A program made the translations under genes and the position numbers. A stretch of 36,216 bases of DNA. Source: Propionicimonas sp. GTDB lineage: Bacteria; Actinomycetota; Actinomycetes; Propionibacteriales; Propionibacteriaceae. Of the stretch, positions 1 through 8,300 are shown in pieces; the first letter of the stretch is position 1; every line of letters begins with the position of its first letter. The notes beneath the pieces were generated by a model. It was not told where the DNA came from. It worked only from the letters and a program-made list of their open reading frames with translations, and did not search any database. The DNA lies in the NCBI GenBank assembly GCA_027492575.1, contig JAPUEM010000168.1:1-36216 (forward strand). Reading direction: 5' to 3'.

Positions 1-8
1 CCAACCAC

Positions 9-70
9 CGTCATCCCGGGCTCGACGCCCAACCCAACCACCGTCATCCCGGGCTACGACCCGGGATCTC
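9..70. repeat. Family B palindromic repeat, tandem copies at the window edge
   Basis: The 21 bases from position 2 recur at 34, a 32-base tandem period. The second copy has the full form with two arms, GTCATCCCGGG and CCCGGGATCTC. The repeat end overlaps and supplies the stop codon (TGA read on the minus strand, 69-71) of the adjacent MFS gene. Related copies occur at 1463, 6173, 7232 and 14093. Confidence 0.8.
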
Positions 71-1337
71 AACCGCGACTGGCAGCGTCCGCAACGTCCA
101 CGGTGTAGTTGCGGAAGGCCCTGACCGGCCCGGCGACCGCCAGGGTGACGATCACCACCAGGACGCCACCCAGGGCGGCGGTCAGCGGCGCGCCCAGCCA
201 GGACGCCGCGAGCCCGTGCAGCACGTCGGCGATCCTCGGGCCACCCACAACGACGACCAGGAAGACTCCCTGCACCCGGCCGCGGACGGTGTCGTCCACA
301 GCCGCCAGCAGCATGGTCTGCCGGAAGGCCGCGGAGGCCATGTCGGCGCCTCCGCCGAGGGCGAGCATGGCGATGGCCAGTACCAGCATGGGCGTCCGCC
401 AGGCCGGCGCCAGGCCGACGGCTACCCCGAACAGGGCGATCGCCACCCCCCAGATCACGATGCAGACGATCACCGCGAACCCCTGCCGCCGCACCCGGGA
501 GTACCAGCCGGAGAAGACCCCGCCCAGCAGCGAGCCGAGCGGGATGCCGATGAACAGCAGCGCGTAGACCAGGCCGCCCTCGGCGGGCTCGCCGAAGGAG
601 GTGTGGGCCAGTTCCGGGAAGAGCGCCCGCGGCATGCCGAAGACCATCGCGACCAGGTCGAGCCCGAGGCCGACCAGCACCACGACATGCCAGCGCAGGT
701 ACTTCACACCTTCCACAATCGACTTCAGCCCGGGCGAGCCGGTGCGTCCCTCGACCGGCAGGCGGGGCAGCCGGATCACCGCGCTCAGCGTGGCCAGCAG
801 GGTGATGGTGTCGGCCAGGTAGAGCCACGAGAAGCCGATCACCGGGATCAGCGCCCCGCCGACCAGCGGCCCGGCGATCGCGCCGGCGGTCATCACCGTC
901 ATGTTCAGGGCGTTCGCGGCGGGCAGTTGCGCCTCGGGCAGCAGCCGCGGCAGCACCGCCGTCCGGGTGGGTTGGTTGATCGCGAAGAAGGCCTGCTGCA
1001 CCGAGAACAGGCCGAGCAGCAGCCAGACGTTGTTCAGCCCCAGCGCCGCCTGCGCCCAGAACAGGCCGCTGGTGAGGATCAGGCCGGCGGTGGTGACGAC
1101 CAGCAGCACCCGGCGGTCGAAGTGGTCGGCCAGCGCCCCGCCCCAGAGCCCGAAGACGATCAGCGGCACCAGCCCGAACAACCCCGCCAGGCCCACGTAC
1201 GCCGAGGAGCCCGTGATCGCGTACAGCTGCGCGGGGACGGCCACCACGGTGAGCTGCGCCCCGATCACGGTGATGATGTTGGCGACCCACAGCCGGCGGA
1301 AGGCAGGGGTCTGCAGCGGTGTGGTGTCAGCCAGCAT
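69..1337 (-). CDS. MFS transporter, EntS-like exporter family
   Basis: This is a predicted inner-membrane major facilitator permease of 422 residues, probably a proton-driven exporter. The N-terminus (LQTPAFRRLWVANIITVIG) and the following hydrophobic segments match the EntS/MFS_3 type, and the loop GGALADHFDRRVLL is the cytoplasmic motif A between segments 2 and 3. About twelve hydrophobic segments can be traced, as is usual for the family. I chose the ATG at 1337 because the reading frame upstream is short, Arg/Gly-rich and unlike a membrane protein; a GTG 15 bases further upstream is possible. The stop codon lies in a palindromic repeat. The substrate cannot be told from sequence; siderophore or drug export is the family precedent. 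No regulator is adjacent. Confidence 0.85.
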   Translation of the reverse strand: MLADTTPLQTPAFRRLWVANIITVIGAQLTVVAVPAQLYAITGSSAYVGLAGLFGLVPLIVFGLWGGALADHFDRRVLLVVTTAGLILTSGLFWAQAALGLNNVWLLLGLFSVQQAFFAINQPTRTAVLPRLLPEAQLPAANALNMTVMTAGAIAGPLVGGALIPVIGFSWLYLADTITLLATLSAVIRLPRLPVEGRTGSPGLKSIVEGVKYLRWHVVVLVGLGLDLVAMVFGMPRALFPELAHTSFGEPAEGGLVYALLFIGIPLGSLLGGVFSGWYSRVRRQGFAVIVCIVIWGVAIALFGVAVGLAPAWRTPMLVLAIAMLALGGGADMASAAFRQTMLLAAVDDTVRGRVQGVFLVVVVGGPRIADVLHGLAASWLGAPLTAALGGVLVVIVTLAVAGPVRAFRNYTVDVADAASRG

Positions 1338-1462
1338 CGCTCGTAGTCCGGCCACGTCGCAGCAGCCTACGCGCCCTCGTCCGGGCAGCCCTTCTCCGTC
1401 CAACGCTGCGGTTGTTCGGCCAAAACGACCCGGAAGCCGACGAAGGGTTGCGTTCGGCGGCG

Positions 1463-1510
1463 GAGATTCCCGCCTTCGCGGGATGGCACGAGGTTGACGT
1501 GGGGATGACG
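1463..1510. repeat. Family B palindromic repeat, intergenic
   Basis: GAGATTCCCGCCTTCGCGGG is followed by GGGATGACG about 25 bases later. It lies between the divergent MFS and TauE/SafE genes and is a diverged copy of the repeat seen at 42-70 and 7280-7305. Confidence 0.7.
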
Positions 1511-1570
1511 GTGTGAGGCGCGACGCGGCCCGGGCGTTCAGGGACGGCGGGCACGGGTTAGGGTGTCGGG

Positions 1571-2350
1571 GTGCCTGAACTCGGCCTGGAGGCCCTCCTG
1601 CTGCTGGTCGTCTCGGCCTTCCTGGCGGGCACCGTGGACGCGGTGGTGGGCGGCGGCGGGCTGATCCAGCTGCCGGCGCTGATGCTGGCCTTCCCGGGGG
1701 CGACCCCCGTCCAACTGCTGGCCACCAACAAGCTCGGCTCGATCGCGGGAACGTCCATGTCGAGCCTCACCTATCTGCGCCGGGTCCGTCCCGATCTGCG
1801 GACGGCGGCACCGCTGGCCGTGGCCGCCTTCGCCGGATCGGCACTGGGCGCCCTGGTGGCCTTCCACATTCCGCGGGCGGCCTTCAACCCGATCGTGCTG
1901 GCCGCCCTGATCGCGGTGGGCGGATACATCGTCTTCAAGCCCGACCTGGGGCGCATCGAGCAACTGCGCCACAGCGGACGCCGCCACTACATCTCGGCCG
2001 CGGCGATCGGCGCGGCGATCGGCTTCTACGACGGCGCGCTGGGCCCCGGGACCGGTTCCTTCCTGGTCTTCGCCCTAGTCAGCTGGCTGGGCTACGCCTT
2101 CCTCGAGGCCAGCGCCAAGGCGAAGATCGCCAACTTCGCCACCAATCTGGCGGCCCTGGTGATCTTCATCCCCCAGGGTGCCGTGATGTGGCGGGCCGGC
2201 CTGATCATCGCGGTCGCCAACCTCGCCGGCGGCTACGTGGGCGCGCGGGTGGCGGTCGCCAAGGGAGCCGGGTTCATCCGCATCGTCTTCATCGTCGTGG
2301 TGTCGGCCTTCGCCCTCAAGATCGGCTGGGACATTCTCGCCAGCCGGTGA
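1571..2350 (+). CDS. TauE/SafE family sulfite/organosulfur exporter-type permease
   Basis: This is a 259-residue integral membrane protein of the TauE/SafE (DUF81) family, whose members move sulfite, sulfoacetate or related small anions. The sequence shows the two family half-repeats: an N-terminal half with GTVDAVVGGGGLIQLPAL and the NKLGSIAGTS motif (about residues 20-65), and a C-terminal half with GFYDGALGPGTGSF and KIANFATNLAAL (about 155-200). GGGG and GPGTG are the characteristic glycine turns. Translation starts at GTG 1571. Length is normal for the family. The next gene, a cation exchanger, starts 39 bases downstream on the same strand and could be cotranscribed. The substrate is not determinable; no sulfur-metabolism genes are nearby. 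Confidence 0.88.
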   Translation: MPELGLEALLLLVVSAFLAGTVDAVVGGGGLIQLPALMLAFPGATPVQLLATNKLGSIAGTSMSSLTYLRRVRPDLRTAAPLAVAAFAGSALGALVAFHIPRAAFNPIVLAALIAVGGYIVFKPDLGRIEQLRHSGRRHYISAAAIGAAIGFYDGALGPGTGSFLVFALVSWLGYAFLEASAKAKIANFATNLAALVIFIPQGAVMWRAGLIIAVANLAGGYVGARVAVAKGAGFIRIVFIVVVSAFALKIGWDILASR

Positions 2351-2389
2351 GCCCGCGCGGAACCCGCGGCCCACCCGCTACGGTGGACC

Positions 2390-3388
2390 ATGGACGCTGT
2401 GCTGTGGCTGATCGCAGGCCTGATCGCCTTGATCGCCGGTGCCGAGCTGGTCGTCCGCTACGGATCGCTGCTGGCCGCCCGGATGGGTGTGCCGCCGATG
2501 ATCATCGGGCTCACGATCGTGTCGATCGGCACCAGTGCCCCCGAACTCGCGGTGGGCGTGGACGCCATGCATCGCAATGCCGGATCGCTGGCGCTGGGCA
2601 ACATCGCCGGCACCAATATCGTCAACATCATGCTCATCCTGGGGCTCAGCGCCGCCGTCCGCGCCATTCCGTTCGGCCGCCGCACCCTGGTGCTCGACCT
2701 GCCGGGCATGGCGATCGCCGCCGTCCTGGTGCTGATCTTCTGCCTGGACGGCGAGCTGCAGCTGTGGGAGGGCATCCCGCTCGTGGCAGGGGCGGTGATC
2801 TACACGGTGCTGCTCGGGCTGTGGACACGGCGGGAGAACGGTCGTCCGGTGGAGGTCCCGGGGGTCGGGCTCGTCGGCGCGGCGGAGATCATCGAGCAAC
2901 CCGACCTGCCCGCCCGTCCCAACCGCTGGTCGGCCGGGTGGTACACGCTGGTGCTGATCGCCGGCATCGTCGTGATCGTGGTGGGCGCCGACTGGCTGGT
3001 GAGCGGGGCGGTCAGCCTGGCCCGCGAGGTTGGAGTGTCGGACGCCTTCATCGGGCTCACCATCGTCGCGATCGGCACCTCCGCACCCGAACTGATGACC
3101 ACCATCGTCTCGACCGTCCGCGGCGACCGCGAGATCGCGATCGGCAACCTGATCGGCTCCAGCGTCTTCAACCTGACGCTCATCCTGGGCGTGCCGGTGC
3201 TGGTGGCCAACGGCTCCGGCCCGATCGACGCCCACCTGCTGCACATCGACCTGCCCATCATGGTGGCCGTGTCGCTGCTGTGCGTCCCGCTCTTCCTCAC
3301 CGGCAAACGGCTCTCCCGCTGGGAAGGTGCAGCTCTGGTGCTCGGCTACATCGTGTACTTGACCTACGTGATCACCGTGCGCGGGTAG
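2390..3388 (+). CDS. Calcium/sodium antiporter (CaCA superfamily, YrbG-like)
   Basis: This is a 332-residue cation/Ca2+ exchanger of the inner membrane, expected to export Ca2+ in exchange for Na+ or H+. Both alpha-repeats that form the ion site are visible. The first has GTSAPELAVG (about residues 47-56) and GNIAGTNIVNIMLILG (about 70-85). The second has GTSAPELMTT (about 229) and GNLIGSSVFNLTLILG (about 251). The glutamates in the two GTSAPE motifs are the conserved ion ligands. A hydrophilic loop around residues 140-185 separates the halves, as usual. The start is ATG 2390. It follows the TauE/SafE gene closely on the same strand. Confidence 0.93.
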   Translation: MDAVLWLIAGLIALIAGAELVVRYGSLLAARMGVPPMIIGLTIVSIGTSAPELAVGVDAMHRNAGSLALGNIAGTNIVNIMLILGLSAAVRAIPFGRRTLVLDLPGMAIAAVLVLIFCLDGELQLWEGIPLVAGAVIYTVLLGLWTRRENGRPVEVPGVGLVGAAEIIEQPDLPARPNRWSAGWYTLVLIAGIVVIVVGADWLVSGAVSLAREVGVSDAFIGLTIVAIGTSAPELMTTIVSTVRGDREIAIGNLIGSSVFNLTLILGVPVLVANGSGPIDAHLLHIDLPIMVAVSLLCVPLFLTGKRLSRWEGAALVLGYIVYLTYVITVRG

Positions 3389-3423
3389 GTGCTGCCGAGG
3401 CGCGGGAAGCCGGCTTGCGCAGG

Positions 3424-3454
3424 CGAACGATCCGTGAGCTTGTCGAAGGGTCGT
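3424..3454 (-). repeat. Family A repeat, intergenic
   Basis: It reads on the minus strand as CCCTTCGACAAGCTCACGGA followed by TCGTTC, a one- to two-base variant of the family A core. It lies between the exchanger and the nucleoside hydrolase. No other gene is visible in this 139-base gap. Confidence 0.75.
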
Positions 3455-3527
3455 TGATCGGTGTTTCCTTGGGGCGTAGGCCGTGGTTGCGGCCCACGTT
3501 CGGTCCCTTCCAGGAAAGTGAGTGCGC

Positions 3528-4478
3528 ATGCCCACCAAGGTGATTCTCGACGTCGACACCGGGACGGACGACGCGGTCGCCCTGATGCTGGCGGCGCTGC
3601 ATCCCGAGATCGACCTGATCGGCGCCTGCTCGGTCAACGGCAACGTCTCGCTCGACTTCACGACCGAGAACACCCTGCGGGTCTTCGACCACATTGGCGT
3701 GCCCGTCCCGGTCTACCGCGGGCTGGCCAAGCCGCTGGTCCGGGAGGACTTCCCGGTGCCGCGGGGCGCCCCCAACCCGGGCACCACCAACGTTCACGGC
3801 GACTACCTGGACATTCCGGCCGCCACCTCGACGATCCAGGACGTCGGCGCCGTCGACTTCCTGATCGAGACCTACCGGGCCGCCACCGAGGAGATCGTGC
3901 TGATCCCGGTCGGTCCGCTCACCAACATCGCGGCGGCGCTGCGAGTCGAGCCGCGACTGGCCGAGTGGATTCCGCGGACGATCATCATGGGTGGCGCCCA
4001 CCACACCGGCAACCTCACCCCGCGCGCGGAGTTCAACATCTGGGCCGACCCGGAGGCCGCTCACGTGGTCTTCCACGCCGGGCTGCGCAACCTCACCCTG
4101 GTGCCGCTCGACGCCACCCACAAGGCACTCGTCTCCCTGGAGGATTGCGCCGCGCTGCGCGCTCTCGGCACCCCGGCCGGCGACGCGACCGCGACCTTCG
4201 TCGAGCGGCGCATCCGCGGCTATGACGAGGGCCAGCCGATGAGCAGGCGCGGCGCGGCGCCCGTCCACGACGCGCTCTGCGTGGCGGCGGTCTTCCAGCC
4301 CGGCATCATCACCACCGAGCAGCTCTACGTCACCGTGGAGACCCACGGCGAGGTGACCGTGGGTGAGACCGTCATCGACGTCGCCGGACGCTCCAAGCAG
4401 GAGCCGAACATGGCAGTCGCCTTCGACGCCGACGAGCGGGCCTTCGTCCAGATCCTGCTGGACACCTTCGCGGCCTGA
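3528..4478 (+). CDS. Nucleoside hydrolase (inosine-uridine preferring family)
   Basis: This is a 316-residue cytosolic enzyme expected to hydrolyse the N-glycosidic bond of ribonucleosides to base plus ribose (nucleoside salvage). The N-terminal aspartate cluster DVDTGTDDAVAL (residues 8-19) is the Ca2+ and ribose binding signature. Also present are PLTNIAAAL, IIMGGAHH, EFNIWADPEAA and a late HDAL histidine, all in family order. ATG 3528 is preferred over GTG 3522 because AGGAAAG at 3512-3518 sits nine bases before the ATG but only three before the GTG. Substrate preference among purine and pyrimidine nucleosides cannot be read from sequence. The AlkD-like gene begins 38 bases downstream. Confidence 0.92.
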   Translation: MPTKVILDVDTGTDDAVALMLAALHPEIDLIGACSVNGNVSLDFTTENTLRVFDHIGVPVPVYRGLAKPLVREDFPVPRGAPNPGTTNVHGDYLDIPAATSTIQDVGAVDFLIETYRAATEEIVLIPVGPLTNIAAALRVEPRLAEWIPRTIIMGGAHHTGNLTPRAEFNIWADPEAAHVVFHAGLRNLTLVPLDATHKALVSLEDCAALRALGTPAGDATATFVERRIRGYDEGQPMSRRGAAPVHDALCVAAVFQPGIITTEQLYVTVETHGEVTVGETVIDVAGRSKQEPNMAVAFDADERAFVQILLDTFAA

Positions 4479-4516
4479 TCCGGGCGGTTCCGCCGCCGGC
4501 GTGGCAGGATCGGGTC

Positions 4517-5233
4517 GTGACGAACGTGCCGGCGCTGGTCGAGCGGATCGACGGGCTGTTGCAGGCCCGTGGCACTCCGGAGCGGGCCGCCCAGGAGCAG
4601 CGCTACCTCAAGAGCGAGCTGGATCACTACGGGGTGACGGTGCCCGCCGTCCGGGCGGTGGTGAAGGAGACGACCGGCAAGCTGGCACTCTCCCACGACG
4701 AGTTGGTCGACCTGGCCGAGCTGCTGTGGGCCGTGCCGGTGCACGAGCGCCGGGCCGCCGCCGCCGAACTGCTGGAACAGCGGGTAGAACAGCTGCGGGC
4801 CGGCGACATCGTCGGTCTGGAGCGGCTGCTGCGCGAATCACGGACCTGGGCGCTGGTCGACAACCTCTCCGCCAGCGTGGTGGGGCCGCTGGCCGAGCGT
4901 GAGGAAGCGGTCGGCCCAGTGCTGGATCGCTGGGCGACCGACGACGACTTCTGGATCCGGCGGTCCGCGCTGCTGGCCAACCTGATCCCGCTGCGGCAGG
5001 GACGCGGCGACTTCGACCGCTTCACCCGTTACGCCGATCTCATGCTGGACGAGAAGGAGTTCTTCATCCGCAAGGCGATCGGCTGGGTGCTGCGCGACAC
5101 CGGCAAGCTGCGTCCCGAACTCGTCTTCGACTGGCTGCTGCCCCGGGCCTCGCGCGCCAGTGGCGTCACCCTGCGCGAAGCGGTCAAGTACCTGCCGGAA
5201 GCCGACCGCGCCACCATCCTGGCCGCCCGCTGA
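4517..5233 (+). CDS. AlkD-like DNA alkylation repair protein
   Basis: This is a 238-residue HEAT-like-repeat protein of the AlkD/AlkC DNA glycosylase superfamily, which removes bulky or cationic N-alkylated purines. The family landmarks are TWALVDNL (about residue 113, the Trp and Asp of the DNA-facing pocket), DDFWIRRSALL (about 150) and EFFIRKAIGWVLRD (about 183). The protein is all-helical with Arg/Lys-rich faces. It starts at GTG 4517. It is convergent with the SOS mutasome operon, so two DNA-damage functions sit end to end, but no LexA box was found before this gene. Orthologues vary in activity, so glycosylase function is family inference. Confidence 0.87.
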   Translation: MTNVPALVERIDGLLQARGTPERAAQEQRYLKSELDHYGVTVPAVRAVVKETTGKLALSHDELVDLAELLWAVPVHERRAAAAELLEQRVEQLRAGDIVGLERLLRESRTWALVDNLSASVVGPLAEREEAVGPVLDRWATDDDFWIRRSALLANLIPLRQGRGDFDRFTRYADLMLDEKEFFIRKAIGWVLRDTGKLRPELVFDWLLPRASRASGVTLREAVKYLPEADRATILAAR

Positions 5234-5235
5234 TC

Positions 5236-5262
5236 GACCCTTCGACAGGCTCAGGGAACGTT
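5236..5262 (+). repeat. Family A repeat
   Basis: This is a near-consensus copy (CCCTTCGACAGGCTCAGGGA then ACGTT) directly after the AlkD-like stop codon. Another copy follows 36 bases later. Confidence 0.85.
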
Positions 5263-5297
5263 GAGGCGTGCCGCCTGGTCGCGCTACGCCGTCAGGG

Positions 5298-5343
5298 ACC
5301 CTTCGACAGGTTCAGGGAACGTTGGCTGAGCCTGTCGAAGCCC
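5298..5343. repeat. Inverted pair of family A repeats forming a hairpin between convergent genes
   Basis: CTTCGACAGGTTCAG (5301-5315) faces CTGAGCCTGTCGAAG (5326-5340). The arms pair over 15 positions with one G-T wobble and a ten-base loop. It lies between the 3' ends of the AlkD-like gene and dnaE2, so it could act as a bidirectional transcription barrier; there is no T-run, so intrinsic termination is not proven. Confidence 0.8.
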
Positions 5344-5359
5344 AGCCGATGGGTGCTCC

Positions 5360-8300
5360 TCACCGGAAGTCGCGGGAGGTCTGCCTGATGCCGACCAGCA
5401 GGGGTTCGATGCGGTCGGCGAGCAGGTTGGTGACCCCTTCCGGGGAACGTTCCAGGGTGCCGCGGACGATCAGCGCCGAGGATCCTCGAGCCACCTGGCG
5501 ATGGCGGGACCACACCCCCGCCGAGCAGATGACGTTGATCAGGCCGTGCTCGTCCTCGAGGTTGACGAAGGTGATGCCCGAGGCGGTGGACGGACGCTGC
5601 CGGTGGGTGACCAGGCCGGCCACCTCGACCCGGCTTCCGGGTTCGGCGGTGCGCAGTTCGGCCGAGGTGAGGACGCCACGGGCGTTCAGCCGGCCGCGGT
5701 AGTGGTTGATGACGTGGTCGTCGACCGAGACGCTGGTCGACCACAGGTCGTCGGCCAAGGTCTCGAAGCCGGTCGGGTCGTCGAACAGCGGCGGCTGTAA
5801 GGGGGTGATGGCGCCGGGCAGGGTGTCGGCCCGGTCGAGGGCCGCGGTGCCGGCCCGCCACAGCGCCTGCCGCCGGGTGAGCCCCAGCGAATCGAAGGCG
5901 CCGGAGGTGGCCAGCGTCGACAACTGCTTCTCGGTCAGTCCGACCCGGCGGACGAGATCCTCCAGCGAGCCGTAGTCGCCGTGCGCCTCACGCTCGGTGA
6001 CGATCCGGGTGGCCACCTCCTCCCCGATCCCCCGGACCCCCGCCAGCCCGAGCCGCACGGCGAATCCGTCGTCACGGCGATGAGCCGCGCTCTCGTCCGG
6101 CGCCGTGGGGTCGAACTCGGGGACGGGGTCGTTGTTGTGGTGCAGGCAGGAGTCCTGCAGAGCATGCGTTGAGAGATCCCGGGTCGGGGCCCGGGATGAC
6201 GTGGCTGGGCTGGACGACTCGAGGGTGGGATGCACCCCCGAGCGGAACAGGTCGGGGCGCAGCACCTCGACGCCGTGGCGGCGGGCGTCGGCGGTCAGCG
6301 TCTCGGGTGAGTAGAAGCCCATCGGCTGGGCGCGCAGCAGGCCGGCGAGGAAGGCCGCCGGGTAGTGCAGTTTGATCCAGGAACTGGCGTAGACCAGCAG
6401 GGCGAAGCTCAGCGAGTGCGACTCGGCGAAGCCGAAGTTCGCGAACGCCACGATCTGCTTGTAGATGATGTCGGCGGCGTCTCCGGTCAGTCCGTTGCGG
6501 GCCATCCCCTCGTACAGCCGCTCCTTGACCGATTCGATCCGTTCCACGCCCCGCTTGGAGCCCATCGCCCGCCGCAGCAGGTCGGCGTCCTCCCCGGAGC
6601 ATTCGCCGATCACCATGGCCATCTGCATCAGCTGTTCCTGGAAGATCGGCACCCCCAGCGTCCGCTCCAGGACGGGCTTCAATGTGGGGTGCGGGTAGGT
6701 GACCGGCTCCTTCTTCAGCTTGCGGCGGACGAAGGGATGCACCGCGCCACCTTGGATAGGCCCGGGACGGATCAGCGCGATCTCGATCACCAGGTCGTAG
6801 AACTTCCGCGGCTGCAGCCGGGGCAGCAGCCCCATCTGAGCCCGGGATTCGACCTGGAAGACTCCGATCGAATCGGCCCGGCAGAGCATGTCGTAGACCG
6901 CCGGCTCTTCCTTCGGCAGGCTGGAGAGCCCCCACTCTTCACCTGTAGAGTCGCGGATCAGGTCGAAGCAGTACTGCAGGGCGGCCAGCATCCCCAGCCC
7001 CAACAGGTCGAACTTCACCAGCCCCATCCAGGCGGCGTCGTCCTTGTCCCACTGGATCACCGTCCGGTCCTTCATCCGGGCGTGCTCGATCGGCACCACC
7101 TCCCCCACCGGACGCTCGGTGAGCACCATCCCGCCGGAATGGATGCCCAGATGCCGGGGAGCTTTGAGCAGTTCGATGGCGAGGTTGCGGACTGCGATGG
7201 GGATGCCGGTTTCATCGTGACCTGCACTCCTGTCATTCCGGCGCAGGCCGGAATCTCTATCTGCCGGCGTGGTGGGCGTGAGATCCCGGCCTTCGCCGGG
7301 ATGACGTATTGAACCGGGATGACGTAATGAAAGGGAGGCCGAATGGCCTGGCGAAGGGGGATCGGAAGGATCTGGCGAAGAGGAGTCGGAATGGTCTGAG
7401 GTGGGGGTCAGCGCGTCCCAGCGTTCGATCTGGCGGGAGAAGGCGTCCTGCTGGCCGGGGCCGTAGCCGAGCGCCTTGGCGATGTCGCGGACGGCGTTCT
7501 TGGGGCGGTACTGGATGACATTGCAGACCTGCGCGGCATTGTCGCGGCCGTACTTGTGGAAGACCCACTGGATGATCTCCTCGCGGCGCTCGGAATCGAA
7601 GTCCACGTCGATGTCGGGCTCCTCGTCGCGCATCGAGGAGAGGAAACGCTCGAACGGCAGGTTGTAGAAGATGGCATCCACCGCGGTGATGCCGAGCAGG
7701 TAGCAGACCGCCGAACTGGCCGCTGAGCCTCGGCCCTGGCACAGGATCCCCCACTCCTTGGCCTGAGCGACGATGTCGTGGACGATCAGGAAGTAGCCCG
7801 GGAAGTCCTTGGCCTCGATGACGTCGAGCTCATGCTCGATCCGCTGCCGCTTCGCCTCATCGAGCGGGCTGCCGTACCTCTCGTGCGCACCCCGCCACAC
7901 CAGTTCGCGCAGCCACGACATCGGCGTGTGGCCGACAGGAACCTCCTGCTTGGGCAGGGCCGGCTTGGCCCGGCGCAGCGGGAAGGCGAGTTCGTCGGCC
8001 AGCTCCACGGTGCGCTCCACCGCCCCGGGGTAGCGGGCGAACCGGGCCCGCATCTCCGCCCCGGAACGCAGAAAGGCGGTGCCGGCGGCCGGCAACCAGC
8101 CGTCCAGGGCATCCATGCTGCGGTTGGCTCGGATCGCCGCCACCGCCTGGGCCAGCTGGTGCTTGGCGGGCGTGGCGTAGTGGACGTTGCCGGTGGCCAG
8201 CACCGGCACCCCGGCCCGTTCGGCGATCCGGGCCAGCGCGTCGTTGAGCGTGGAATCCAGCGGGTAGCCGTGGTCGGTGAGTTCGACGTGGACCCGGCCG

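Noticed and set aside
216..1346. A 376-codon plus-strand frame over the MFS gene
   Set aside because: Its composition (Gln/His/Arg/Pro-rich) is that of an antisense shadow, while the minus strand encodes a clear membrane protein.
5236..5343. Clustered short repeats as a CRISPR array
   Set aside because: Only three copies in mixed orientation, uneven spacing, and no cas gene; the same repeat is scattered over the window.
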